Positions 1-8,646 of a stretch of 56,316 nucleotides of DNA are shown in pieces. The DNA lies in assembly GCF_009192945.1 (NCBI RefSeq), contig NZ_NSET01000038.1:1-56316 (forward strand). Reading direction: 5' to 3'. The position numbers and the translations under genes are program-made. Position 1 is the first letter of the stretch. Every line of letters begins with the position of its first letter. This DNA is from Xanthomonas maliensis (lineage in GTDB: Bacteria > Pseudomonadota > Gammaproteobacteria > Xanthomonadales > Xanthomonadaceae). A model generated the notes under the pieces. That model worked only from the letters and a program-made list of their open reading frames with translations. It made no database searches and was not told where the DNA came from.

Positions 1-1
1 C

Positions 2-33
2 CTCGTGGGCTCGGAGATGCTTATAAGAGACAG
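2..33 (+). other. Residual Nextera (Tn5) sequencing adapter
   Basis: The stretch matches the Illumina Nextera read-2 adapter followed by the 19-base Tn5 mosaic end (ending TATAAGAGACAG) at 30 of 32 positions; the two mismatches are adjacent, at positions 20-21. Adapter sequence is not expected in a genome, so this is an untrimmed library artefact at a contig edge. Sequence immediately after it should also be trusted less. Confidence 0.93.
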
Positions 34-360
34 CAGCACGGCTCATGCCCCTGCAGGGAAGCGGACATCGGATGCCTCCCGTCCTCGGTCAACTCATGCC
101 TTAGAGCGGCTAACACTACGTAGCGAGCAAGCCGTCAGGTGGGCGCGGACGGCGCGCAGGAACCGCAGTGTACGCGTGGTACATGAGGATTCCGAGCACC
201 GGCCGCGTCCGCCTGGCGGCTGCGCAGTCGTTTTATTGGCTGCTCTAAGCAGGCACCGCGCTGCCATGCAAGGCCGTCGCACGGTCAGTGCCGTGCGATG
301 GCCAACGCGCTTGGCCTACACCGCGTCGGTGTGCCGCCCACCACACGCCGACGATGCGCA
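34..360. other. Non-coding stretch beside the contig edge
   Basis: No convincing gene is seen on either strand. It lies downstream of the LysR gene at 361-1317. A hairpin at 277-298 (arms CGCACGG/CCGTGCG around a 6-base loop) could act as a weak terminator for that gene but has no T-run. Base quality near the adapter is uncertain. Confidence 0.5.
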
Positions 361-1317
361 TCAGACGCCGTCAGCAACGCCTGGCCGGCCCGCATGCAGC
401 CCTGGGCGCGTGGTCACCGGTGCGTGCTCGCTCATCAATCCCGTCACCCAATCGATAAAGACCCGCAGCTTGGCACTGACATGCCGGTTGGCAGGGAACG
501 CGATGAACATCGGCATCGGCGCCAACGCCCAGTCGTCCAGTACCGGCACCAGCGTCCCCCGGGCCAGGTCAGCGGCGGCGATGTACTGCGGCAGCCAGAG
601 CACGCCCATGCCGGCCAGACCCGCAGCCAGATAGGCATTGCCATCGTCGGTCGCCACCACATGGCGCCCCCGCAACTGCACCGTTTCCTCGCCACGCCGC
701 AATCGATGAGCCAACACGTGGCCATCGCCGCGCAGATAGCCCACGCAATGATGCGGCGCCTGCGCGAGGGCACCGGGATCGGCCGGCATGCCGTGCCGTG
801 CGAGATACGCCGGCGCCGCATATAGGCCGGCCTGCAGATCGCCGATATGCCGTGCACTCAGCGATTGCTCGGCAATGGCGCCGCCGCGCACGACGCAATC
901 CACGTTCTCGCCGATCACATCCACGTTGCGGTCGCTCACGCCCATGTGCAACTGAATCTCCGGATAGCGCGCGTGAAACGCCGGCAACGCCGGCATCAGC
1001 ACCAGCCGCGCCAGCGGGCTGGGCACGTCCACGCGCAGCCGCCCACGCGGCACGGCGGCCGCCGCGGACAGACTGCTTTCGGCATCTTCCAGCTCGGCCA
1101 ACAGACGCAGCGTGCGGGCGTAGAACGCAGCGCCGTCGGCGGTGACCTGCACCTTGCGCGTGGTGCGATGGAGCAACTTCACACGCAGGCGCGTTTCCAG
1201 TTGCTGCACCAACTGGGTCACGCTGGCCCGGCCGAGCTGCAGGGTTTCTGCCGCCTTGGTGAAGCTTCCGGTCTCCACCACACGGGCGAACGCCAGCATT
1301 GCATCGAACCGATCCAT
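361..1317 (-). CDS. LysR family transcriptional regulator (CrgA/DmlR-like)
   Basis: A 318-residue protein with the usual LysR layout: an N-terminal winged helix-turn-helix (about residues 1-60, containing GSFTKAAETL and a TTRKV wing) and a C-terminal effector-binding domain (about 90-300). The start is the conserved MDRFDAM opening typical of this subfamily. It is divergent from the RidA-family gene at 1447, with an inverted repeat in the 129-base gap, so it probably controls that gene and itself. The C-terminal tail after about residue 300 is longer than usual and lies near the contig edge. The inducer cannot be told from the sequence. It is clearly similar to the two other LysR proteins in the window (7585-8481 and 30650-31558). 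Confidence 0.92.
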   Translation of the reverse strand: MDRFDAMLAFARVVETGSFTKAAETLQLGRASVTQLVQQLETRLRVKLLHRTTRKVQVTADGAAFYARTLRLLAELEDAESSLSAAAAVPRGRLRVDVPSPLARLVLMPALPAFHARYPEIQLHMGVSDRNVDVIGENVDCVVRGGAIAEQSLSARHIGDLQAGLYAAPAYLARHGMPADPGALAQAPHHCVGYLRGDGHVLAHRLRRGEETVQLRGRHVVATDDGNAYLAAGLAGMGVLWLPQYIAAADLARGTLVPVLDDWALAPMPMFIAFPANRHVSAKLRVFIDWVTGLMSEHAPVTTRPGLHAGRPGVADGV

Positions 1318-1335
1318 CGCACGCTCCTGTCAGAT

Positions 1336-1354
1336 TGTTTGGATTTTACAAACA
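1336..1354. promoter_or_regulatory. Candidate LysR operator between divergent genes
   Basis: A perfect inverted repeat TGTTTG-N7-CAAACA sits 18 bases upstream of the LysR start and about 93 bases upstream of the RidA start. Size and position fit a LysR-type binding site in an otherwise GC-rich gap. This is inferred from symmetry and location only. Confidence 0.5.
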
Positions 1355-1446
1355 GTGCTGTGGTCGGCGGCCGATTTATCCGCTGCACCGACGCGCGTAC
1401 GGTGCGTGCTTTCGAGAGGCGGCATTGGCCGCAACGGAGCTCATCC

Positions 1447-1845
1447 ATGGCAACACGTGACGTGGTTTTCCCGCAGGACCGGCAGGACCTGTACGCGCGC
1501 AATCGCTATTCGCCCGCCGTCCGCAGCGACGGCTTGTTGTTCGTCTCCGGCCAGGTCGGCAGCGGCGAAGACGGCTCGCCCGCACCAGGACTGGAGAACG
1601 AGATCGCACGCGCATTCGCCAACCTCGATGCGATCCTGCAGGCGGCCGGCTGCAGCCGCGATGATGTGGTCGATGTCACCCTGTTCCTGGTCGAGCCCCA
1701 GGCCATCCTCAACACCGTGCTGCAGGCGTGGGCGGACTACTGGGGCGCAGCGCCTTATCCCACCCTGACCGCGGTGGGGGTGACCTGGCTGTATGGCTTT
1801 CAGTTCGAGATCAAGGCAATCGTGCGCCAACCCAGCGCCGCGTAG
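1447..1845 (+). CDS. RidA/YjgF family protein lacking the catalytic Arg
   Basis: A 132-residue protein with the Rid (YjgF/YER057c/UK114) fold: an FVSGQVG strand, the VDVTLFL segment and the C-terminal FEIKAIV strand. Canonical RidA hydrolyses reactive enamine/imine intermediates with an Arg (Arg105 in E. coli numbering) in an R-L-P context. Here the matching position reads W-L-Y, so this is probably one of the Rid subfamilies without deaminase activity, or with another ligand. The ATG at 1447 gives the usual family length. It is divergent from the LysR gene at 361-1317, which is its likely regulator. Confidence 0.85.
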   Translation: MATRDVVFPQDRQDLYARNRYSPAVRSDGLLFVSGQVGSGEDGSPAPGLENEIARAFANLDAILQAAGCSRDDVVDVTLFLVEPQAILNTVLQAWADYWGAAPYPTLTAVGVTWLYGFQFEIKAIVRQPSAA

Positions 1846-2027
1846 CCCCCGGCCGAGGCAGGTGGCCGCGCGTCGATCCGCGAGCGGGCAGGTCTGGGCC
1901 TGCTCGCAGGGCCGGCGCGCGCCTGCATGCCGGTCCCTGACCGACGTGCCTGCAGTGTATGCCACGGCTGCAGAGCCGCGCCCGCCTTGGGTAGGATGCA
2001 CGCTTCGTTCGCTGCGGAAACCGTGTC

Positions 2028-2489
2028 ATGAGGGACGAGGAGGCCGAGGACTGCGCCGAGGCGCAGGTCGCACCCGGCTATCTGGCCAACCACGCCAGCC
2101 GCCTGTTCAATCGCCAGGTGGATGCGCTGTTGCGCCCCAAGGGTCTATCGCTGGCCTTGCTGGGGCCGTTGCTGCTGCTGCAACGCCATGGCGCGATGCT
2201 GCAGAAGGATCTGGTACGCGGCTCGCCGGTCGGCCAGCCAGCGATGGTCGCCCTGCTGGACAAGTTGCAGGCCCACGCATGGATCACCCGCACGCCGGAT
2301 CAACACGATCGCCGCGCCGCTCACGTCCGGCTGACGCCGCGTGGACGCAGCATGGCCGCGTTCGGTGCCAAGGTGCTTGGCGAGGTCAACCAGTCCTGCC
2401 TGCACGGCATGAGCGCGAGCGAGCGCATCCAGCTGACGCAGCTCCTGCATCGCTTGATCGCCAATCTGGAAGGCGACGGGTTGCAATAA
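2028..2489 (+). CDS. MarR family transcriptional regulator
   Basis: A 153-residue protein of typical MarR length. The central winged helix (about residues 60-110) includes SPVGQPAMVALLDKL, followed by the D-R-R-A wing sequence near residue 103 that MarR proteins conserve (DQHDRRAAHVRL). MarR proteins repress efflux and oxidative or phenolic-stress genes and release DNA on binding small aromatics. The FAD monooxygenase starts 41 bases downstream on the same strand, so the two probably form a regulator-enzyme operon. Confidence 0.9.
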   Translation: MRDEEAEDCAEAQVAPGYLANHASRLFNRQVDALLRPKGLSLALLGPLLLLQRHGAMLQKDLVRGSPVGQPAMVALLDKLQAHAWITRTPDQHDRRAAHVRLTPRGRSMAAFGAKVLGEVNQSCLHGMSASERIQLTQLLHRLIANLEGDGLQ

Positions 2490-2530
2490 AACATCACTCG
2501 TGATGTTATTGGGCGCATGGAGGTTCCACC

Positions 2531-3727
2531 ATGACCCGTCGCATTCTCATCACCGGCGCCAGCATCGCCGGCAATACCGCTGCCTGGTGGCTGGCCCAAC
2601 ACGGTTTCGCTGTCGATGTGGTGGAGCGCGCGCCAGCGTTCCGCGGCGGCGGCCAAAACGTGGACGTGCGCGGCGAAGGGCGCCAGGTGCTACGACGCAT
2701 GGGCCTGGAAGCCGCCGCACTGGCGCGCGCCACCGGCGAGCAAGGCACCGATTGGGTGGATGCGCAGGACCGGGTGATCGCCCGTTTCGCCGTCGCCGAC
2801 CTGGGCGACGGCCCGACCGCCGAGCTGGAAATCCTGCGCGGCGACCTGGCCGAACTGATCCATGCCCCGACCAGCGAACGGGTGACGCATCGCTTCGGCG
2901 ACCACATCACCGCGATCGCCCAGGACGCCGACGCGGCGACGGTCACGTTCGCCAGTGGCCAGCAGGCGCGCTATGCACTGGTGATCGTTGCCGAAGGCGT
3001 GGGCTCCAGTACCCGCGAGCTGCTGTTTCCCGGCGAAAACCAACCGCGCTGGCTGGATATCACCCTGGCCTATTTCTCGCTGCCAGCCGTCCCCGGCGAC
3101 GGCACCTTCGCGCGCCAATACAACACCACCGGCGGCCGTGGCGCGTCGCTGAAGCCGGGGCCGGACAACAAAGTGCATGCCTACATCGGCGTACAGAAAA
3201 AGCCTGGCGATGAGCTGGAGTGGAACACTGCGCAACAACGGCGCTTCCTGCGCGAGACGTTCGCCGACTGTGCGTGGCAGTTCCCTCGATTGCTGGCCGG
3301 CATGGAGACGACCGAGGATTTCTACTTCGAAGTGCTACGGCAGGTGCGGATGCCGCGCTGGTCGCAAGGACGGGTGGTGTTGACCGGCGATGCCGCCTGG
3401 TGCGCCACTCCGATGTCCGGCATCGGCACCACCTTGGCCGTGGTCGGCGCCTACGTGCTGGCCGGCGAAATCGCCAGCCATGCCGATCATCGCGATGCCT
3501 TTGCCGCCTATGAGCGCCGCATGCGGCCGTTCGTGCGCGAAGGCCAGGGCGTTCCGAAGTTTCTCCCGCGGCTGCTGTGGCCGCATTCGCGCGCGGGTCT
3601 GGCCTTGTTGCGCGGAGCGATGCGCGTGGCCGGCACGCCGTTGGTGCGCAAGAGCTTCAGCACTTTCTTCCTGCGCGACTCCAGCAAGATCCAGTTGCCG
3701 GACTATCCGCTGCCTGCCACTGGCTAG
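2531..3727 (+). CDS. FAD-dependent aromatic monooxygenase (TetX-like)
   Basis: A 398-residue class A flavoprotein monooxygenase of the p-hydroxybenzoate hydroxylase superfamily. It has an N-terminal dinucleotide-binding segment (ITGASIAGNTAAWWL, about residues 6-20), the RGDLAELI motif with its FAD/NADPH-contacting Arg (about 115), and the second FAD motif VVLTGDAAWCATP (about 283-295). It should hydroxylate an aromatic or polycyclic compound using NAD(P)H and oxygen in the cytoplasm. Co-transcription with the MarR gene suggests detoxification of an aromatic or antibiotic-like substrate; the actual substrate is unknown. TetX-type tetracycline oxidation is one possibility within the family but is not shown here. 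Confidence 0.88.
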   Translation: MTRRILITGASIAGNTAAWWLAQHGFAVDVVERAPAFRGGGQNVDVRGEGRQVLRRMGLEAAALARATGEQGTDWVDAQDRVIARFAVADLGDGPTAELEILRGDLAELIHAPTSERVTHRFGDHITAIAQDADAATVTFASGQQARYALVIVAEGVGSSTRELLFPGENQPRWLDITLAYFSLPAVPGDGTFARQYNTTGGRGASLKPGPDNKVHAYIGVQKKPGDELEWNTAQQRRFLRETFADCAWQFPRLLAGMETTEDFYFEVLRQVRMPRWSQGRVVLTGDAAWCATPMSGIGTTLAVVGAYVLAGEIASHADHRDAFAAYERRMRPFVREGQGVPKFLPRLLWPHSRAGLALLRGAMRVAGTPLVRKSFSTFFLRDSSKIQLPDYPLPATG

Positions 3728-3745
3728 AGCGTGCGCACCGGCCTC

Positions 3746-5599
3746 TCACTCTTCGCCGGTGCGTTCGCCCATCAGCTCGCGCTCGCGCCGCTCCAGTTCT
3801 TCGGCATAGCGCTTGCGCACGAAGCTCTCCGACAGCACGCCCAATACCTGCCGCTGTGGGTCGACCACCGCCAGTTCGTCGGCCTGGGTGGCATCGAAGA
3901 CCTTCATCACCGAGACGATGTCGGCATCGGCCGGCAACGCCGCGTCCAGGTGCTGGGCGTATTGCGCCACCGGCGCATCGACCTGCACCTTGTCGGCGTA
4001 CAGCGCCGCCAACGGCACCACGCCGGCATAGCATCCGCTGTCGTCCTCCAGCACCACGCGCTGGGTCGAACCGAGCGGGAAGCGCCGGCGGAACTCGGCC
4101 ACACTGAGCGTGGCCGGGGTGTGGTTGGCATCCTTGCGCATCATCTTGCCGGCCGATAGATGCCGCACCCAGCCGACATCGCGCGCACTGCGGATGCTCT
4201 CTCCACGCAGGTGCAGGCGCCAGGTCGAGAACGAATAGCCGAACACCTGCCGCACCAAGGTATTGGCCACCAGCACCGCCACCATGACCGCACTGGCCAA
4301 CACGAAGTCGTGCGTGCCTTCCAGGATCAGCATGGCCATGGTCATCGGTGCACCGACGATGGCCGCCGCCAGTGCCGCCATGCCGACCAGGGCGGCGCTG
4401 GTGCTATCCACCACCGGCGCGTCGACCAGCAAGTTGATGCCTGCGGCGAACAACCCGCCCACCAGCGAGCCCATGAACAACGAGGCGAAGAACAATCCAC
4501 CGCGGAATCCGAACCCCAAGGAAATGCCCGAGGCAATGCACTTGAGCACCAACAACCCGGCCAACAGTTGCAAGGTGTTGCTGCCGGTCAAATCCAGATG
4601 CAGGGCGCCGTGCCCGGAGGACAGTACCTGCGGCGAATACCAGGCCAGCGGAATCAGCAACAGCCCGCCCACCACCGGCCGCCCCCAGACCGGCAGGTTG
4701 ATCCGCCCCACGCTGCGCTCGATGCCGGCCACCAGCCGCATCACCGCGATGCCGACCAGGGCACAGGTCAGGCCCAAGGCGATGTAGACCGCGTAGTCGC
4801 GTGGTTGCAACTGGTAGGCGGTGGCCGCCGGCAGCGAATACGGCGCAGCGCCGAGCGCATTGGCCAGGAACGCGCCGGCCAGCGCCGCAGCAGCGACCGG
4901 CGCCAGTGCGGCCGGCGTATAGGCGCCAATGACGATCTCGAAGGCATAGAAGGCCCCGGCCAAGGGCGCGCCGAAGGCCGCCGCGATCGCACCGGCCGCG
5001 CCGGCGCCGACCAAGGTGCGCATATCGGCGCGGCGCACCCGCAGCACCCGGCCCAGCTGCGAGCCGGCACCGGCCCCCATCTGGGTATACGCCGCCTCCA
5101 GCCCCACCGAGGCACCGAAGCCGTTGGACAACAGCGTCTGCAACGACACGATCAGATTGTCGCGCATCGACATGCGGCCGCCGTGCAACGCGTTGGCCTC
5201 CACCGCATCGACCAGCGGGCGTTGCCGCCGCCGCGCGGCCAGCGTCACCAAGCCCACCAGCAGTCCGCCCAGCGGCAGCACCAACAGTTGCTGGACGGTG
5301 ATCGACGTGCTGGTGCTGAGGCGATCGCCCGGCGCCAGCGCGTACAACCAGGATTGCAGACCATGCGCGATCCAGGCCTGCACCAGCATCATGCCCCCCG
5401 CCAGCCCGCCGACCAACGCGGCCAATGCGATAAACCAAAGTGCGTTGGCGCGAAACTGCCGCCGCAAGGCCTGCAGGCCGGCGCGTAGCCGATCGATGGC
5501 AGGCTGGAAGACCGGCAGGCGGGAAGAGACGGCGGACATGCGGGACCAGGCGGCGCACGCCCGAACCGGGCGCGCAGTGGAAGCGACGGGAGCCTGCAT
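3746..5599 (-). CDS. ClC family chloride channel/transporter with CBS pair
   Basis: A 617-residue membrane protein with about ten hydrophobic segments of the ClC fold (residues about 55-450) and a C-terminal cytoplasmic CBS-domain region (about 470-600). The gating Glu is kept in GASVGLEAAYTQ, where the family consensus is GxxGxEGP, and GFRGGLFFASLFMG matches the third filter motif. The usual GSGIP motif is not recognisable; NALHGGRMS occupies that place, so selectivity may differ from standard chloride/proton antiporters. The start at 5599 lacks a good ribosome binding site, and an ATG at 5539 is a fair alternative. It converges on the FAD monooxygenase gene. Confidence 0.88.
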   Translation of the reverse strand: MQAPVASTARPVRACAAWSRMSAVSSRLPVFQPAIDRLRAGLQALRRQFRANALWFIALAALVGGLAGGMMLVQAWIAHGLQSWLYALAPGDRLSTSTSITVQQLLVLPLGGLLVGLVTLAARRRQRPLVDAVEANALHGGRMSMRDNLIVSLQTLLSNGFGASVGLEAAYTQMGAGAGSQLGRVLRVRRADMRTLVGAGAAGAIAAAFGAPLAGAFYAFEIVIGAYTPAALAPVAAAALAGAFLANALGAAPYSLPAATAYQLQPRDYAVYIALGLTCALVGIAVMRLVAGIERSVGRINLPVWGRPVVGGLLLIPLAWYSPQVLSSGHGALHLDLTGSNTLQLLAGLLVLKCIASGISLGFGFRGGLFFASLFMGSLVGGLFAAGINLLVDAPVVDSTSAALVGMAALAAAIVGAPMTMAMLILEGTHDFVLASAVMVAVLVANTLVRQVFGYSFSTWRLHLRGESIRSARDVGWVRHLSAGKMMRKDANHTPATLSVAEFRRRFPLGSTQRVVLEDDSGCYAGVVPLAALYADKVQVDAPVAQYAQHLDAALPADADIVSVMKVFDATQADELAVVDPQRQVLGVLSESFVRKRYAEELERRERELMGERTGEE

Positions 5600-5806
5600 T
5601 GTGCAGCAGCCCGCTTGAACTCCACACCACTATCGCAGCGGCATTGCATGCCGACCGCCCCAAGCTGCTGCCACGCCTTGCAGCGCGGCCACGGGGTCCG
5701 GGCCGCCGCGTGTGCGCGGCCGGCCTTCGCGCATGGCGGACCGTGACGTGCACAGCTTGCCCGCCGTCACACCGCGCAGCCGGGCCGCGCGGTGGTGCTG
5801 CCTGGT

Positions 5807-6706
5807 TCAGGCCGGCACGCGCGGCCGCAACAGGTCTTCCAGTCCCAGATTGCGATAGAACTCGCGCCGCACACGGTCGCCGACCGCGTTGACGACCTCG
5901 GCGCCGTCCTGCGACGGATCCACGTGCACCCGGAACGGCCGCTGCCCGTGCGGCAGATCGACCACGCGGGCGATGGCCGCGGCCACCTCCGCCACGTCGG
6001 CATCGGCGGGCTCCATCGCTGCCAGACCCTGTTGGATCTGCTCCGGCAAGCCGGCGTACGGCCCCTGCGCGTACTCGTCGGCGCGCGCGCGATCGGCGGG
6101 CTGGCCGGCATGCAGGAAGTGGTTGGTCCCGGAGGTATAGGCCCCGGGCAGCACGATGGTGCTCTCGATCCCCCACCGCGCCAGTTCGCTGGCATAGGAC
6201 ACCGCCACCGCGTCCATGGCCGCCTTGGCAGCGAAATACGGCGCCAGATAGGGCGGCGTGCCCCCGCGCGTGCTGCTCGACCCGACCCAGACCAGCAGGC
6301 CTGTCCCGCGCGCGCGCAGGTGCGGCAACACCGCGCGATTGACCCGCTGGGTGCCGACCACGTTGACCTCGTACAGCTCGACGAACTGCTCCGGGGTGAA
6401 GGCTTCGGTCGGGCCGAGCACCATATGGCCAGCGTTGTGCACGAGCACATCGAGGCCGCCGTCGCTGGCCACGATCTGCGCCACCGCGGCATCGACCGAG
6501 GGCTGCGACAGCACGTCCAGCTCCACGCAGCGCAAGTCCACGCCATGCGTGCGCGCATAGTCGGCGGCGGCGTCCACCTGCGCTGCGTTGCGGCCGGTGG
6601 TGTCGCGCATGCTCGCGTAGACGGTATGCCCGGCCTGCGCCAACTGGCGCGCGGTCAGCGCGCCGAATCCGGATGACGCGCCGGTGACCAGAATGCGTTG
6701 TTTCAT
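5807..6706 (-). CDS. SDR family oxidoreductase
   Basis: A 299-residue classical short-chain dehydrogenase/reductase: nucleotide-binding TGASSGFG (about residues 8-15), the NAG variant HNAGH, the active-site SSS strand and the Y-F-A-A-K catalytic pair (family YxxxK). It should reduce or oxidise a carbonyl/alcohol with NAD(P)H. The ATG at 6706 is chosen because GGAG lies just upstream and the glycine motif then sits at the usual place. It follows the SDR at 6735 by 28 bases, so the two are probably co-transcribed and controlled by the divergent LysR at 7585. Substrate unknown. Confidence 0.88.
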   Translation of the reverse strand: MKQRILVTGASSGFGALTARQLAQAGHTVYASMRDTTGRNAAQVDAAADYARTHGVDLRCVELDVLSQPSVDAAVAQIVASDGGLDVLVHNAGHMVLGPTEAFTPEQFVELYEVNVVGTQRVNRAVLPHLRARGTGLLVWVGSSSTRGGTPPYLAPYFAAKAAMDAVAVSYASELARWGIESTIVLPGAYTSGTNHFLHAGQPADRARADEYAQGPYAGLPEQIQQGLAAMEPADADVAEVAAAIARVVDLPHGQRPFRVHVDPSQDGAEVVNAVGDRVRREFYRNLGLEDLLRPRVPA

Positions 6707-6734
6707 GCTGTTTCTCCGCAATGAGGAAGATCGC

Positions 6735-7481
6735 TCAGACCATGCCGCCGTTGGCGCGCAGCACCTGGCCATTGACCCAGCCGCCTTGCGGACCGACCAG
6801 GAACGACACCACCGCGGCGATGTCTTCCGGCGTGCCCAGGCGCTCGAGGGGATTCATCTTGGCCATGCGGTCGACCACCTCCTGCGGCTTGCCATCGAGG
6901 AACAACGCCGTCGCGGTGGGACCGGGCGCGACCGCATTGACGGTGATGGAACGGCCGCGCAGTTCGCGCGAGAGCACGCTGGTCAAGGCTTCCACTGCGG
7001 CCTTTGTGGCGCTGTAGGCGCCGTACTGCTCCAGTCGCAGGCCGATCACGCTGGAAGAAAAATTGACAATGCGTCCGCCCTCGCGCAAGCGCCGCGCAGC
7101 CTCGCGCATCGCGTTGAAGCTGCCTTTGAGGTTGATGGCGATCTGGCGGTCGAAGTCGTCATCGGCGAACGCGACCACCGGCGCCAGCGTCATCACACCC
7201 GCGTTGTTGACCAGCACATCGATCCCGCCGAAGCGCTCCTGCGCGGCATCGAACAGCCGCTGTACCGCAGCGGGATCGGCCACATCGCCCTGCACCGCGA
7301 TCGCCTCGCCACCGTGCTCGACCAGCCGCGCGACCAGGGCCTGGGCCTGCTGATGGCTGCCGGCATAGTTGATCACCACCGCATGGCCCTCGCCAGCCAG
7401 GCGCTCGCAGATGGCCGCGCCGATGCCGCGCGAACCACCGGTGACGATCGTGACGGGACGGGAACGGTTGGGGGTGTTCAT
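6735..7481 (-). CDS. SDR family oxidoreductase (FabG-like)
   Basis: A 248-residue classical SDR with the TGGSRGIG cofactor motif (about residues 15-22), NNAG, a catalytic Ser in NFSSSV, and the YSATK catalytic pair. Length and sequence resemble 3-oxoacyl-ACP reductase-like enzymes, but many such genes act on unrelated small carbonyls. AGGAG lies upstream of the ATG at 7481. It is the first gene of a two-SDR operon and diverges from the LysR gene at 7585 across 103 bases. Confidence 0.9.
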   Translation of the reverse strand: MNTPNRSRPVTIVTGGSRGIGAAICERLAGEGHAVVINYAGSHQQAQALVARLVEHGGEAIAVQGDVADPAAVQRLFDAAQERFGGIDVLVNNAGVMTLAPVVAFADDDFDRQIAINLKGSFNAMREAARRLREGGRIVNFSSSVIGLRLEQYGAYSATKAAVEALTSVLSRELRGRSITVNAVAPGPTATALFLDGKPQEVVDRMAKMNPLERLGTPEDIAAVVSFLVGPQGGWVNGQVLRANGGMV

Positions 7482-7584
7482 CGCTGCACTCTCCTAGGAG
7501 GGGATCAGGGTCTGCACACCTTATTGCGGCGCGCGCGTCGGATAATCAGGACGAATCCGCCAACACCATTCGAGCTGCCGAACA

Positions 7585-8481
7585 ATGGATCGCTTCGACA
7601 CCATGCGCGTGTACACCCGGATCGTGGAGCGTCGCAGTTTTACCCGTGCCGCCGAAGACCTGAACCTGCCACGCGCCACGGTGACCGATGCCATCAAGGC
7701 GCTGGAAGAGCGCGTCGGTGTCCGCCTGTTGCTACGCACGACCCGCCAGGTCACGCCGACCCTGGAAGGAGAAGCCTTCTACGCACGTTGCCTGAGCTTG
7801 ATTGCCGATCTGGAAGACGCCGAAGGCGCCTTCCGCTCGAGTCCGCAGGGCCCACTGCGCATCGATGTGCACGGCACGATGGCGCGCCGGTTGTTGTTTC
7901 CACGCCTGCCCGAGTTTCTCGCGCGTTATCCCGGGGTCGCACTGGATGTCAGCGAAGGCGACCGCTACGTCGATCTGGTGCGCGAAGGGGTGGACTGCGC
8001 GATCCGCGCCGGCGAATTGCGCGACAGCGACCTGATGGCGCGTCGCCTGACCTTGCTGGACGAAGCCACGGTGGCCTCGCCCGACTATTGCGCCCGGCAC
8101 GGCGATCCACGCAGCGTGGACACCTTGGCGCACGACGGCCATGTGATGGTGGGATTCCATTCCACCGCCAGCGCCGCCGTGCTGCCGCTGGAATTTCTGG
8201 TGGACGGCCAGCGGCGTGAGCTGCAGTTGCCCTACCGGGTGCGGGTCCGCGGCGCCGAATCCTATCTGGGCGCTGCACTCGCCGGCTGTGGCCTGATCCA
8301 GGCACCGCGTTATCGGCTGGCGCGCCATCTCGCCGTCGGCAACCTGGTCGCGGTGCTGCCCCACTGCCCGCCCTCACCCACGCCGGTCAATATCGTCTAC
8401 GCGCGCACCCGGCTCCCGTCGCCGCGCCTGCGTGTCTTTATCGATTGGGCCTGCGAGGCGTTTCCAGCAACCACCTACTGA
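7585..8481 (+). CDS. LysR family transcriptional regulator
   Basis: A 298-residue LysR protein: N-terminal winged helix (RSFTRAAEDLNLPRATVTDA, then the TTRQV wing near residue 53) and a periplasmic-binding-protein-like effector domain (about 90-290). It starts with MDRFDTM, the same opening as the regulator at 361-1317, and belongs to the CrgA/DmlR-like branch. Its divergence from the two-SDR operon at 5807-7481 makes that operon its likely target. Ligand unknown. Confidence 0.93.
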   Translation: MDRFDTMRVYTRIVERRSFTRAAEDLNLPRATVTDAIKALEERVGVRLLLRTTRQVTPTLEGEAFYARCLSLIADLEDAEGAFRSSPQGPLRIDVHGTMARRLLFPRLPEFLARYPGVALDVSEGDRYVDLVREGVDCAIRAGELRDSDLMARRLTLLDEATVASPDYCARHGDPRSVDTLAHDGHVMVGFHSTASAAVLPLEFLVDGQRRELQLPYRVRVRGAESYLGAALAGCGLIQAPRYRLARHLAVGNLVAVLPHCPPSPTPVNIVYARTRLPSPRLRVFIDWACEAFPATTY

Positions 8482-8646
8482 TCGCGGCATGCGATGTGGC
8501 GGCGACCGCGCGCGCACTGCCGTTGCGACTTCCACCCAGCCGCCTGCACCCAGCAAGCGATCTCGGCAAGACGCGGGCGGCGCAGCCGCTCGCATCGGCA
8601 GTCGACCGCGTAACGCAGACATCCTGCGGTCCGGCGGTACGACGCC

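Noticed and set aside
1..634. A 209-codon frame starting at base 5
   Set aside because: It begins inside the sequencing adapter and overlaps the supported LysR gene.
4160..5488. Long plus-strand frame (442 codons) opposite the ClC gene
   Set aside because: Gln/Arg/His-rich shadow with no recognisable domain; the minus strand carries a clear membrane protein.
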